From positions 186,001 through 250,000 of the forward strand of contig CANKYO010000002.1 of assembly GCA_947488175.1 (NCBI GenBank): a DNA stretch of 64,000 nt, in the 5' to 3' direction. The DNA comes from an uncultured Paracoccaceae bacterium. Lineage in GTDB: Bacteria; Pseudomonadota; Alphaproteobacteria; Rhodobacterales; Rhodobacteraceae. The translations under genes were made by a program, and so were the position numbers. This document shows positions 24,190-32,316 of this stretch, in pieces (the first letter of the stretch is position 1; each line of letters starts with the position of its first letter). Under the pieces are notes generated by a model. The model was not told the DNA's origin. It saw only the letters and a program-made list of their open reading frames with translations, and did no database searches.

Positions 24190-26451
24190 CTACTCGCCGC
24201 TATCATAGCTAAGCGGAGCTACCCAACGGCCATCCCCGCGCTGGACCTCAAAGGCAAATTGCCCCGAGCCATCACTCAACTCGCGCTCGAAAATCTCGGC
24301 AATCGTATCGCGGCCAGTGATGTTTTCTGAAGTGGTGATGCTCGACAAAAGAACATCACCAACCTGAAGACCTCCAGCAAGACCCTCAGGAACTTCGGTG
24401 ACAGACGTGCGCCAATCGGTGCCGTTGAACACCGTCTCAAAACGCAAGCCATTCGCCAGCGCGGTCTCCTGCACAACAGGAACCACCCAGCTTTGACCTT
24501 CGGTTACGCCCGACGCAGGGTCCAGCGTGCCAAAGACAACTTCGATCTGATCCGCATCGCCCGGCGCAGTGGTACCGCGCAGAACGCGTGGAATATCGTT
24601 GATCGTATCAACCGGGGTGCCGTTCACTGTGGTGATGACGAGACCTTCGCGCACCCAGATCGGCGAAATGAACGCCACCTGGCCAACCCGGTTCGGCGAT
24701 AGGGGATCCGCCTCGAACGGGAGTTGCACGGACCAGTTTGTTGTCACTTCCGACGGTGTCAGCTCATTACCGGGCACAACAGCTGCGATTTCGTCGACAA
24801 CCAGACCGGACCCAATGGCGGCAACCGCATCAGGGATGGCTGGCAAGGCAACCTCAGGGGTTGATGCATCGGCAATCGGGCGGTTCGCTGGCTGATTGGG
24901 CAGTTCCGCGTTCGCTGCAGGTTCAGTTGTGACCGGACGCGGGGTGTCAACCGGCTCGGGTAGCGGGGCAGGTGCCACGATTTCCGGAACGGCAGCGATT
25001 TCAAGGTTCTCGGGGCGGGCAGCAGGGCGAATTGTCGGCACAGGCTGCTCAATGGCCTCTTCTGGACCTGTCACAATAACAGGGCGTGGGCCGGGCTCCT
25101 GCGCGGATGACGGCTCTGTCGCGTCGACGATCACCGGTCCGGGCAATGCAGGGGCGACCTCTTCCACTGGGGCGGGCTCAACCGGTGCAGGCTCTTCAAT
25201 CACAGGTGCGACCGCAACCGGCTCAGGGGCAGCTTCGACAGGGGCCTCGACAGCAGGTGGCTCCACAGCCGCAGTTTCGACAGGTGCAGGGGCCTCGGTG
25301 GCTGGGGCTTCTGTCACGGGCGCCTCAGGCGTCGTGGCAACGGCCGCAGCAGGCTCTTCACCGCCGGTCATCATAAAGGCACCAACGCCAACGAGCAGGG
25401 CCACAACGGCAGCCGAACCCAGCAGCAGGGGCATCTTGGATTTTGTTGCGGGCTGACCATTGGCATCGACCGCCGCACCACCGGCAGCGGGCTTGACAAC
25501 GTTGAGCGAGGTCACATTGCCCTCAACCCCGTCCATCATGTTGATCCAGTCCTGTGCGGACTGCAGACGATCCTTGGGCAGAACGGCCAGCGCCTTGTCG
25601 ATCGCGGCGAGGAAATCGCTGTCATATTCCGGGAAACGACCGATCAGCGGCTCATAGGGGTCCGAATCGCCCGACGCAATCGCGGCCAGACGGGCCTGCG
25701 AGTTCGGGGGGACATCCTTGGCAATCAGATGGTGGAAGGATGCGGCCAGCGCATAAAGGTCAGAACTCGGGCTCTGCTCGGATCCGGCAATATAGAATTC
25801 CTGCGGGGAATAGCCGTCCTTGACCACGCGCAGGGCCGATAGCACGCGGCTTTGCTTCGTGGCCTCTTCACGGGCGGCACCAAAGTCGATCAGGACCGGA
25901 TGGAACTGTTCGTTGATCAGGATGTTGTCGGGCGAAATATCACGGTGCAGGATACCCTGATCGTGGATAAAGCCGACAGCGCCCAGAACCTCTTTGAGGA
26001 TATTCTTGATCTGGGGCGGGGTCAGGCCGTGATTTGGATCCTCGATGGTATCCAGCAGATCGCGACCCTCAACGAAATCAAGGGCCATATAGGCGGTTTC
26101 GTTGTCTTCAAAGACCTGGTGGACACCCACAATATTGGGGTGGTCCAGCTTGGCCAGACTGCGGGCCTCCTGCACGAACAGGCGGACAATGGATTTCAGC
26201 TCGTTCTGGTGGGCGCGCGAACGGGCCTGCACAACATAACGGCTGCGACGGCAGAACGCGCCGGGGAAACACTCTTTAATGACAACTTTGCGGTCGAGAC
26301 TGTCCTTGGCAAGATAGGTAATGCCAAAGCCGCCCGCGTTCAGAAAACGGTCGATTGTATACTGACCGTGCATCAACTTGGTGCCCGGCTTCAGCTCATC
26401 GACGAAATTGTCCTTTTCGTCTGCATTATCTTTCACTTGCGGCGTACCCAT
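24190..26451 (-). CDS. Transmembrane Hanks-type Ser/Thr protein kinase with PDZ-like periplasmic domain
   Basis: A 753-residue protein. The N-terminal kinase domain shows NAGGFGITYLAK, catalytic VVIKE (Lys about 59), HRDISPDN (about 169) and DFGAARE (about 189). One membrane helix (PLLLGSAAVVALLVGVGAFM) lies near residue 340-365, followed by a Pro/Ala/Glu-rich linker. The C-terminal region of about 230 residues has two PDZ-like stretches, the last with GGLQVGDVLLSS. Topology suggests a cytoplasmic kinase with a periplasmic sensor. ATG at 26451 is preferred over the TTG six codons earlier. It is first in the cluster and probably phosphorylates the FHA protein and GTPases. Confidence 0.9.
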   Translation of the reverse strand: MGTPQVKDNADEKDNFVDELKPGTKLMHGQYTIDRFLNAGGFGITYLAKDSLDRKVVIKECFPGAFCRRSRYVVQARSRAHQNELKSIVRLFVQEARSLAKLDHPNIVGVHQVFEDNETAYMALDFVEGRDLLDTIEDPNHGLTPPQIKNILKEVLGAVGFIHDQGILHRDISPDNILINEQFHPVLIDFGAAREEATKQSRVLSALRVVKDGYSPQEFYIAGSEQSPSSDLYALAASFHHLIAKDVPPNSQARLAAIASGDSDPYEPLIGRFPEYDSDFLAAIDKALAVLPKDRLQSAQDWINMMDGVEGNVTSLNVVKPAAGGAAVDANGQPATKSKMPLLLGSAAVVALLVGVGAFMMTGGEEPAAAVATTPEAPVTEAPATEAPAPVETAAVEPPAVEAPVEAAPEPVAVAPVIEEPAPVEPAPVEEVAPALPGPVIVDATEPSSAQEPGPRPVIVTGPEEAIEQPVPTIRPAARPENLEIAAVPEIVAPAPLPEPVDTPRPVTTEPAANAELPNQPANRPIADASTPEVALPAIPDAVAAIGSGLVVDEIAAVVPGNELTPSEVTTNWSVQLPFEADPLSPNRVGQVAFISPIWVREGLVITTVNGTPVDTINDIPRVLRGTTAPGDADQIEVVFGTLDPASGVTEGQSWVVPVVQETALANGLRFETVFNGTDWRTSVTEVPEGLAGGLQVGDVLLSSITTSENITGRDTIAEIFERELSDGSGQFAFEVQRGDGRWVAPLSYDSGE

Positions 26452-26915
26452 TTCACATCCAGCTTTCAAACTCGGCGGCCAGACGGAATTCCGCTAGCCC
26501 TTAGTTTCTAGTCTCATTCAAATTGGGCTAAAAAGTGACGCCAACTTGTTGTTTCATGGCCCGCAATGACGGGCTTTAAGACACATTATCACCTAATCAT
26601 GAAACAGTGGTTGGCGATTTTTCGCCTATAATCACTGCATAGGTGCGCTTTCGCAGTCAATTTGCCCTTACGGGCGACCGGTCGATGAATATATCAGCGA
26701 CAGCACAAAAAAATTGGCATTCTGCCAGGTTTCATGGATTAAGCATTCTTGTCCCACACAGATTCGCGCCCGATTCCCTCGATACTCCCGTGGAAGGTCA
26801 CGTTAACGAATCCTTTACATTTGTGGGTATAGCGGCATTGCAGCATTTTGCGAAACCCTCCTTGTAGCTGTCGCAACAAAGATGCAGCATCCCTGCAACG
26901 GTGTAGGGGTCTGCC
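26452..26915. other. Intergenic region between divergent kinase cluster and GAPDH gene
   Basis: 464 bp with no convincing gene. It is AT-richer than its surroundings and must hold both promoters. TGTTTCATG (26550-26558) and CATGAAACA (26598-26606) are 9-bp inverted arms, and between them GCCCG-CAATGA-CGGGC (26559-26574) makes a second hairpin. The first arm lies about 100 bp upstream of the kinase start, suiting an operator or transcript leader. A stretch of TGTAGGGGTCTGCC before 26916 supplies the GAPDH ribosome site. Confidence 0.5.
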
Positions 26916-27920
26916 ATGACACGGATTTTTATCAATGGTTTCGGTAGGATCGGGCGAACGGTGCTGCGGGCCTGGGCGTCCGGATGGGCGCCGGACCTGC
27001 AGATCGTCGGGATCAATGACATTGCGTCACCGGACCTCTGCGCGCATCTGTTTGCCTATGACAGTGTGTTCGGACCCTATCCCGGAACGGTCGAATGGGC
27101 GGAAAGTCGCCTTATGGTTGACCATAGGTCAATCCCACTTCACCGCACTTCGGATGTCAGCAAGCTGGACCTTGGTCATATCGATGTGATGTTTGAATGC
27201 ACCGGCAAGGCCAATAGCCGGGACATCGCCGAACGGGGGTTGCAGGCCGGGGCGGGGCGTATCCTCATATCCGGCCCGTCGGATGCTGCTGACCTGACCA
27301 TGGTGCTGGGGGCCAATGAAGGCTTGCTGGGCGATCAGCCCATCGTCTCGAATGCCTCCTGCACAACCAACGCGCTCGCGCCCATGGTCAGGCTGCTCGA
27401 CGACACATGGGGGTTGCAAACCGGCTGGATGACGACAATCCACTGCTACACCGGCAGTCAGCCCACCATCGACGCCCCGCGCGGGGACATGCTGCGCAGC
27501 CGGGCGGCGGGGCTATCCATGGTGCCAACAACCACATCCGCGCAAAACCTGCTCAATCAGGTGCTGCCTGACCTTGCCGGCCGGATCGAGGCTGCGGCAG
27601 TCCGCGTTCCCACAGCGTCCGTTTCCGCCATTGATCTGACCGTGACACTCAAGACCAAAGCGAGCCTTGCCGACGTGCATGACGTCATCCGCCAGCAATC
27701 CGGCATCATCGGGCAAACCGACAAACCGCTGGTGTCATCCGACCTGCGGGCGCGGCCCGAAAGCCTGATCGTCTCACTCCCCGAAACGCGGGTGACCGCA
27801 GGCGGGCTGGTGCGGATCTTCGGCTGGTACGACAATGAATGGGGGTTTTCCTGCCGGATGCTGGACGTGGCGCGGATGATGAAACCGGAGCCTACGGAGT
27901 GCCGCGCATCCTCGCCCTGA
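26916..27920 (+). CDS. Glyceraldehyde-3-phosphate dehydrogenase paralogue
   Basis: A 334-residue protein with NAD site INGFGRIGRTVLRAW, active site SNASCTTNALAP (Cys about 148), phosphate-site HCYTGSQPTID and C-terminal WYDNEWGFSCRM. The active-site cysteine is present, but the second cysteine of the canonical SNASCTTNCLAP is Ala here. Elsewhere expected positions also vary (CYTGSQPTIDAPRGD instead of the usual AYTGDQ..D.PH.D). It is therefore a divergent GAPDH or erythrose-4-phosphate dehydrogenase-like paralogue. It stands alone and is divergent from the kinase cluster. Confidence 0.85.
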   Translation: MTRIFINGFGRIGRTVLRAWASGWAPDLQIVGINDIASPDLCAHLFAYDSVFGPYPGTVEWAESRLMVDHRSIPLHRTSDVSKLDLGHIDVMFECTGKANSRDIAERGLQAGAGRILISGPSDAADLTMVLGANEGLLGDQPIVSNASCTTNALAPMVRLLDDTWGLQTGWMTTIHCYTGSQPTIDAPRGDMLRSRAAGLSMVPTTTSAQNLLNQVLPDLAGRIEAAAVRVPTASVSAIDLTVTLKTKASLADVHDVIRQQSGIIGQTDKPLVSSDLRARPESLIVSLPETRVTAGGLVRIFGWYDNEWGFSCRMLDVARMMKPEPTECRASSP

Positions 27921-28115
27921 CAACGGCGACGCGCAAAATCCGAAAAGCTGTCAGAAAGATGGAGTGTTGACGCCGGTGTCGGGCGTCTCTGACCCGGAGG
28001 TCTGGTTAGCGTATTGAGGGGGGCATTCACGTCCATCTCGCCAATGACTCTTTCCAAAAAGCCAGGCGATCGTACGACGATTTGCGATTATGCCAAAACG
28101 GGAAAATGGGTTTGC

Positions 28116-28571
28116 TCATCCGAAATAGCGGAGGATTTGCTCAGCAGTTCTTCTGAATGCGTCGAATTCGCTTTCACCTACAGCTTCCTTTAAATCCCTT
28201 TCCAGGCGGTCAATTGCTTCGGCCCCCCGTGTCGCCAGCATCTCGCCAGCAGCGGTCAGTTCTAAGGTAAACGCGCGCCGGTCCAATGCCGACTGTGCCC
28301 TGCGCAATATCCGAAGTTCTTCTGCTCGGTTGACCAATCGGCTTGCCGTGTTCAGATCAATGCCGAGAAATCGGGCGTGATCTGCTTGGGTAAATCCTGG
28401 GTTGCCCTTAATCGCCAAAGCCAAGCCAATGAGACGCACGTCACTGTCAATGTCCTGACAGGCTTCAAGTAGTCGCGTTCGAAATACTCCGCTGATGCGG
28501 CCAAGCAATAGGCCCAGCGGAAGTGTTGAAAGCCTGTCGTCGTCGGTCGAAGGTGGATTATCTGTTGTCAT
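28116..28571 (-). CDS. MarR-family transcriptional regulator
   Basis: A 151-residue protein with a winged-helix core: GFTQADHARFLGIDLNTASR is the recognition helix region, RRAQSALDRRAFTLELTAAG the wing. Size fits MarR. The frame extends upstream to 28700, but those codons cover the divergent gene's start and operator. ATG at 28571 is therefore chosen; AAGTGAT upstream is a modest ribosome site. Overlapping palindromes between it and the membrane-protein gene suggest that it represses itself and that gene. Confidence 0.82.
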   Translation of the reverse strand: MTTDNPPSTDDDRLSTLPLGLLLGRISGVFRTRLLEACQDIDSDVRLIGLALAIKGNPGFTQADHARFLGIDLNTASRLVNRAEELRILRRAQSALDRRAFTLELTAAGEMLATRGAEAIDRLERDLKEAVGESEFDAFRRTAEQILRYFG

Positions 28572-28575
28572 TATC

Positions 28576-28596
28576 ATATCACTTGATATTATATCA
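28576..28596. promoter_or_regulatory. Overlapping palindromic MarR operator
   Basis: ATATCA-CT-TGATAT (28576-28589) overlaps TGATAT-T-ATATCA (28584-28596, perfect 13-bp palindrome), giving three half-sites in 21 bp. It lies between the MarR start (28571) and the divergent gene start (28621), the usual position of a MarR site. Confidence 0.6.
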
Positions 28597-28620
28597 GATG
28601 CCATTATATGAGAGTTTCCA

Positions 28621-29181
28621 ATGCCACTCAATTCTTTCGTAGCAGTCGGAGCCGCTGCATTCGCAGTTTCCGGCGTACTGAACATATTCGCTGATTTCAT
28701 GCCCGACGCAGCTACCCAGCTGATGAACTTTGTCGGTGTGTGTTTAGGCGTGTTGGGACTGCAGGCGCTTTATGTTTTTGCTCATCAAAGAACCGGTGTT
28801 GCAAGCCTATGGGGCTTTCTGTTGGCAACAATTGGGTTCCTGGGCATTGCAGGCTTCCTGTTCGCCGATGCCTTCGTGTTTCCGTCACTTGAGGCGGACA
28901 CACTCGCTACGCTCATCGCGGGGACCACGGGACTCGCAATTTTTGCTTCTGTCATCCTCTACGTTGTGGGCGTCCTGCTCTTTGCAACGACACTCTTCCG
29001 CAGCGGAATGCTCCCGAAACCAGCATTGCTGCTTTGGGCGACTGGTACACTTCCGACCTTGGCAGCGATTGCCCTACCAGCCGTGGTGATGACCGTCGCC
29101 GAGATTGTCGCAAGCGTCGGCGTCATCTGGATCGCATATGCAATCTTACGTGATTTACGGTCCGACGCTTGGTCATATTGA
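28621..29181 (+). CDS. Unknown polytopic membrane protein, divergent from MarR regulator
   Basis: A 186-residue protein made almost wholly of hydrophobic helices (about five or six), with short loops and no enzymatic motif. The hydrophobic pattern recalls small DUF4386-like or unknown integral membrane families; I do not recognise it further. ATG at 28621 lies about 25 bp from a perfect palindrome, so it is probably under control of the divergent MarR protein. Such pairs often respond to small lipophilic or phenolic compounds, but no substrate can be named. Confidence 0.75.
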   Translation: MPLNSFVAVGAAAFAVSGVLNIFADFMPDAATQLMNFVGVCLGVLGLQALYVFAHQRTGVASLWGFLLATIGFLGIAGFLFADAFVFPSLEADTLATLIAGTTGLAIFASVILYVVGVLLFATTLFRSGMLPKPALLLWATGTLPTLAAIALPAVVMTVAEIVASVGVIWIAYAILRDLRSDAWSY

Positions 29182-29639
29182 AGTTGATCGACGTCCTGTG
29201 TAGACCCGACATCGTTTCGAAACAGACATTAGTGCATGGTGCAGCATTAGAAAAATGGGCTCTTCTGGATCTTCCCTACTCGCGCCTGCCTACATGTAAT
29301 GCGTCAGTTGATGGCCTGACCGCCAGCGTCTTTTGACTTGCGATATGATCGTCTGCACGCTGTAGCGTAGGCTTCCACCCCACGCCAATCGTTAACGCGA
29401 CACACCGTGCGCTCGGTTAAACCTGCAAAACGCCGCCAAAGGGTCCGACGCAAGTCCGACGTTTTGCCGACGCGATGCCGACCGGCCAAAACGGACAAAA
29501 CCCCAGCGTTAACACATGAGTCGTGCATCGCGGCAAAGCCGGGGTGTTGCGCGGCTCCAAAACAGGGTGCGCCACGTTAAGACCTTTCCCTCCCCCGCAA
29601 CCCGGATTAGGTTCGGCAGACCCACCCAAAGGTTGCCTC
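29182..29639. other. 458-bp intergenic gap holding element copy A
   Basis: No credible gene. The right half contains the dispersed element described at 29387-29524; open frames across it follow the repeat periodicity and lack ribosome sites, so they are disregarded. AAAGG just before 29640 serves the ABC ATPase gene. The left half shows nothing distinctive. Confidence 0.6.
29387..29524. repeat. Dispersed element copy A with 11-bp periodic CCGAC cores
   Basis: The element starts AATCGTTAAC and ends GCGTTAACACATGAGTCG. In its centre CCGAC occurs at 29445, 29456, 29467 and 29478, exactly 11 bp apart. The block ends CCGACCGGCCAAAAC. A second copy at 56489-56624 has the same edges and core but three units. 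One unit per helical turn on one DNA face suggests protein binding. The element's identity is unknown. Confidence 0.75.
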
Positions 29640-30566
29640 ATGCCGTCCATCGTTACCGTCCAGAACCTGCGCAAGGCCTATGCCGGGGGCTTCGAGGCCC
29701 TCAAAGGCGTCAGTCTTGACATCGAAGAGGGCGAAATCCTCGCCTTGCTCGGCCCCAATGGTGCGGGGAAAACCACCCTGATTTCAACGATTTGCGGGAT
29801 TACCGTGCCCACATCCGGCAGCATTACGGTCGGCGGGCACGACACGCAGACATCGTTCCGCGCCGCCCGTGATCTGATCGGTCTGGTGCCGCAGGAGATT
29901 AACCTCGAACCATTCGAAACAGTCTTCAACACGGTCCGTTTCTCACGCGGCCTGTTCGGCAAGCCGCGCAATGATGCGTATGTTGAAGACATTCTGAAAC
30001 AGCTATCGCTCGACGATAAAAAAGACAGCAAAATCATGATGTTGTCTGGCGGGATGAAGCGACGGGTACTGATCGCCAAGGCGCTGTCTCACGAACCCCG
30101 CGTCCTGTTCCTCGATGAACCCACCGCCGGCGTCGACGTCGAACTGCGCAAGGACATGTGGGAGGTCGTGGCACGGCTCAAGGCGTCCGGGGTGACCATC
30201 ATCCTGACCACCCACTACATCGAAGAGGCTGAGGCGATCGCGGACCGTGTCGGTGTCATCAACAAAGGTGAAATCCTGCTGGTGCAGGACAAGGCCGACC
30301 TGATGGCGCAGATGGGACAGAAGCAGTTGCAGATCGCACTGTCCGACCCGATCAGCGAAATCCCTAACGCCTTGAATTCATACGCGCTTGAACGGTCCGA
30401 TGACGGGCTGCACCTGACCTACAGCTACGACACGACAGGCGAGCGCACGGGCATCACAACCCTGTTGAACGATCTGCAGGCCAGCGGGCTGCAAATGAAA
30501 GATATCCAGACCAAACAAAGCTCTCTCGAAGATATCTTTGTCGGGCTGGTAAAGGAGCAGGCATGA
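29640..30566 (+). CDS. ABC-2-type exporter ATP-binding protein
   Basis: A 308-residue ATPase with Walker [10 protein letters not shown], signature [12 protein letters not shown] and Walker [11 protein letters not shown], of the DrrA/NodI (ABC-2) class. The C-terminal extension matches that class ([19 protein letters not shown]). ATG at 29640 is chosen because AAAGG lies eight bases upstream; the frame is open further upstream through the intergenic element. The stop overlaps the permease start, so they form one transporter. Substrate is unknown: a lipid, polysaccharide or drug. Confidence 0.9.
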   Translation: MPSIVTVQNLRKAYAGGFEALKGVSLDIEEGEILALLGPNGAGKTTLISTICGITVPTSGSITVGGHDTQTSFRAARDLIGLVPQEINLEPFETVFNTVRFSRGLFGKPRNDAYVEDILKQLSLDDKKDSKIMMLSGGMKRRVLIAKALSHEPRVLFLDEPTAGVDVELRKDMWEVVARLKASGVTIILTTHYIEEAEAIADRVGVINKGEILLVQDKADLMAQMGQKQLQIALSDPISEIPNALNSYALERSDDGLHLTYSYDTTGERTGITTLLNDLQASGLQMKDIQTKQSSLEDIFVGLVKEQA

Positions 30567-31324
30567 ACCTCACCGCTGTCAAATCCATTTATGTCTTTGA
30601 AATGGCCCGGTTCTTCCGGACGCTGACGCAAAGCCTGATCTCTCCCGTCCTGTCCACATCGCTTTACTTTGTCGTCTTCGGGGCGGCCATCGGCAGCCGG
30701 ATTCAAGAGGTTGAGGGGGTCAGCTACGGTGCATTCATCGTGCCGGGGCTGATCATGCTGTCGGTCATGACGCAGGCCACATCCAACGCGAGCTTCGGTA
30801 TCTACTTTCCCAAGTTTATCGGCACCATTTACGAGTTGCTCTCAGCGCCGGTAAATTTCCTCGAAATCACAATGGGTTATGTAGGCGCCGCGGCGACCAA
30901 GGCCATGTTCATCGGGCTGATCATTCTTGGCACCGCATACTTTTTTGTCGATCTGCAAATCGCCCATCCCATCGCTATGCTGGCCTTCCTGACGCTGACC
31001 TGCATCAGTTTCGCGTTGCTGGGTTTCATCATCGGCATTTGGGCGGGCAATTTCGAACAGTTGCAGCTGATCCCGCTTCTGGTCATCACGCCGCTCGTGT
31101 TCCTGGGGGGATCTTTCTATTCCATCACGATGCTGCCGCCCGTGTGGCAGACCATCACGCTCTTCAATCCTGTCGTTTACCTGATCAGCGGCTTCCGCTG
31201 GGCGTTCTTTGGCACGGCAGATGTCGGTATCGGCGTGTCGCTCGCGGCTATCGCCCTTTTCACCGGGATTTGCCTTGCCGTGATCTGGTGGATCTTCCGC
31301 ACTGGCTGGCGGATCAGAGAGTGA
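30563..31324 (+). CDS. ABC-2-type exporter permease
   Basis: A 253-residue membrane protein with about six helices and the typical ABC-2 C-terminal region [17 protein letters not shown], then [18 protein letters not shown]. The start overlaps the ATPase stop by 4 bp (ATGA). It forms a homodimeric export channel with the ATPase. Substrate cannot be predicted from the sequence. Confidence 0.9.
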   Translation: MNLTAVKSIYVFEMARFFRTLTQSLISPVLSTSLYFVVFGAAIGSRIQEVEGVSYGAFIVPGLIMLSVMTQATSNASFGIYFPKFIGTIYELLSAPVNFLEITMGYVGAAATKAMFIGLIILGTAYFFVDLQIAHPIAMLAFLTLTCISFALLGFIIGIWAGNFEQLQLIPLLVITPLVFLGGSFYSITMLPPVWQTITLFNPVVYLISGFRWAFFGTADVGIGVSLAAIALFTGICLAVIWWIFRTGWRIRE

Positions 31325-31360
31325 CTTGCAGGTGGCAGGCGAAGGTTTAAGTAACCGTCT

Positions 31361-32152
31361 ATGAAATATATCCCCTTTACCAAATCCGATCCGTTTGTTG
31401 CGGTGATCCGACTGCAAGGCGCGATCAGCAATAGCGCGCGCGGGCTGGATAACCCCAGCCTCGCCCCTGTCATCGAAAAGGCGTTCAGCAAGGGCAAGCC
31501 CGCCGCTGTGGCGCTGGAAATCAACTGCCCTGGCGGGTCGCCGGTACAATCCTCGCTGATCGCCTCGCGGATCCGCCGGCTGGCCGACGAAAAGAAAATC
31601 CCGGTTTTCGCCTTTGTCGAAGATGTCGCGGCCTCTGGCGGTTACTGGCTGGCCTGTGCGGCGGATGAGATTTTTATCGACGCCTGTTCGCTGACCGGCT
31701 CTATCGGTGTGATCAGCTCCAGCTTTGGCGCGCATGAGGCGATTGCCAATTACGGGATCGAACGTCGGGTGCACACGGCGGGCAAATCCAAATCCCTGCT
31801 GGACCCGTTCCAGCCGCAAAAACCGGCGGATGTGAAAAAGCTCAAGGGCTGGTTGGAAGACCTGCACGAAACCTTCATCGGTTACGTCAAATCGCGGCGC
31901 GGCACCAAGCTGTCCGACAATCCTGATCTGTTCACCGGTGAGGTTTTCATCGGCCAGAAAGGGATCGACGAAGGGCTGGTCGACGATATCGGCCATCTGG
32001 CTCCGGTGATGAAACAACGCTTTGGCGACAATGTGAAATTCAAACGCTACGGCGCTAGGAAATCCATCCTGTCCCGGTTCGGCGCACGGATCGTGGATGA
32101 CACGATCAGCAGTATCGAAGATCGCGCCGCCTTTGCCCGGTTTGGCCTATGA
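31361..32152 (+). CDS. S49-family serine peptidase (SohB/SppA-like)
   Basis: A 263-residue protein with EINCPGGSPVQSS (about 47-60), catalytic Ser in VAASGGYWLACAAD (about 90) and catalytic Lys in GKSKSLLDPF (about 142), the Ser-Lys dyad of SppA-type peptidases. It has no evident N-terminal signal or membrane helix, unlike most SohB proteins. Its stop overlaps the start of a small zinc-ribbon membrane protein by 4 bp. Probable role: degradation of signal peptides or membrane-protein fragments. Confidence 0.88.
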   Translation: MKYIPFTKSDPFVAVIRLQGAISNSARGLDNPSLAPVIEKAFSKGKPAAVALEINCPGGSPVQSSLIASRIRRLADEKKIPVFAFVEDVAASGGYWLACAADEIFIDACSLTGSIGVISSSFGAHEAIANYGIERRVHTAGKSKSLLDPFQPQKPADVKKLKGWLEDLHETFIGYVKSRRGTKLSDNPDLFTGEVFIGQKGIDEGLVDDIGHLAPVMKQRFGDNVKFKRYGARKSILSRFGARIVDDTISSIEDRAAFARFGL

Positions 32153-32316
32153 TCCTCAAGGCGATCTTTTTCTTTCTGGCCTTCATGGTGGTGCTGGGTA
32201 TCTTCGGCAAATGGCGGTTCCCTGGGCAAAGCCGGCTGGCCTCGGCCAAATGTCCGAAATGCCAGCGGTTCAAAATCGGCAAGGGGCCCTGCGTCTGTGA
32301 AAAGGGGCGGCCATGA
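32149..32316 (+). CDS. Small membrane protein with a zinc-ribbon-like tail
   Basis: A 55-residue frame beginning ATG at 32149, overlapping the S49 peptidase stop by 4 bp and overlapping the next gene's ATG by 4 bp. The N-terminus (MILKAIFFFLAFMVVLGIFG) is one membrane helix; the C-terminus has CPKC...CVC, four cysteines arranged as in a zinc ribbon. Tight overlap on both sides supports it as a real gene. Function unknown. Confidence 0.75.
   Translation: MILKAIFFFLAFMVVLGIFGKWRFPGQSRLASAKCPKCQRFKIGKGPCVCEKGRP

Noticed and set aside
16520-26451. Type VI secretion regulatory locus (kinase, FHA, PP2C)
   Set aside because: No TssB/C, Hcp, VgrG, ClpV or IcmF genes are present anywhere in the window; the neighbours are GTPases instead.
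26643-26867. A 74-codon frame in the kinase/GAPDH gap
   Set aside because: It lies in AT-rich promoter DNA, has no ribosome site, and its sequence resembles no family.
29304-29528. A 74-codon minus-strand open frame over element copy A
   Set aside because: The frame follows the 11-bp repeat periodicity, the corresponding frame in copy B differs, and there is no ribosome site, so it is not a gene.
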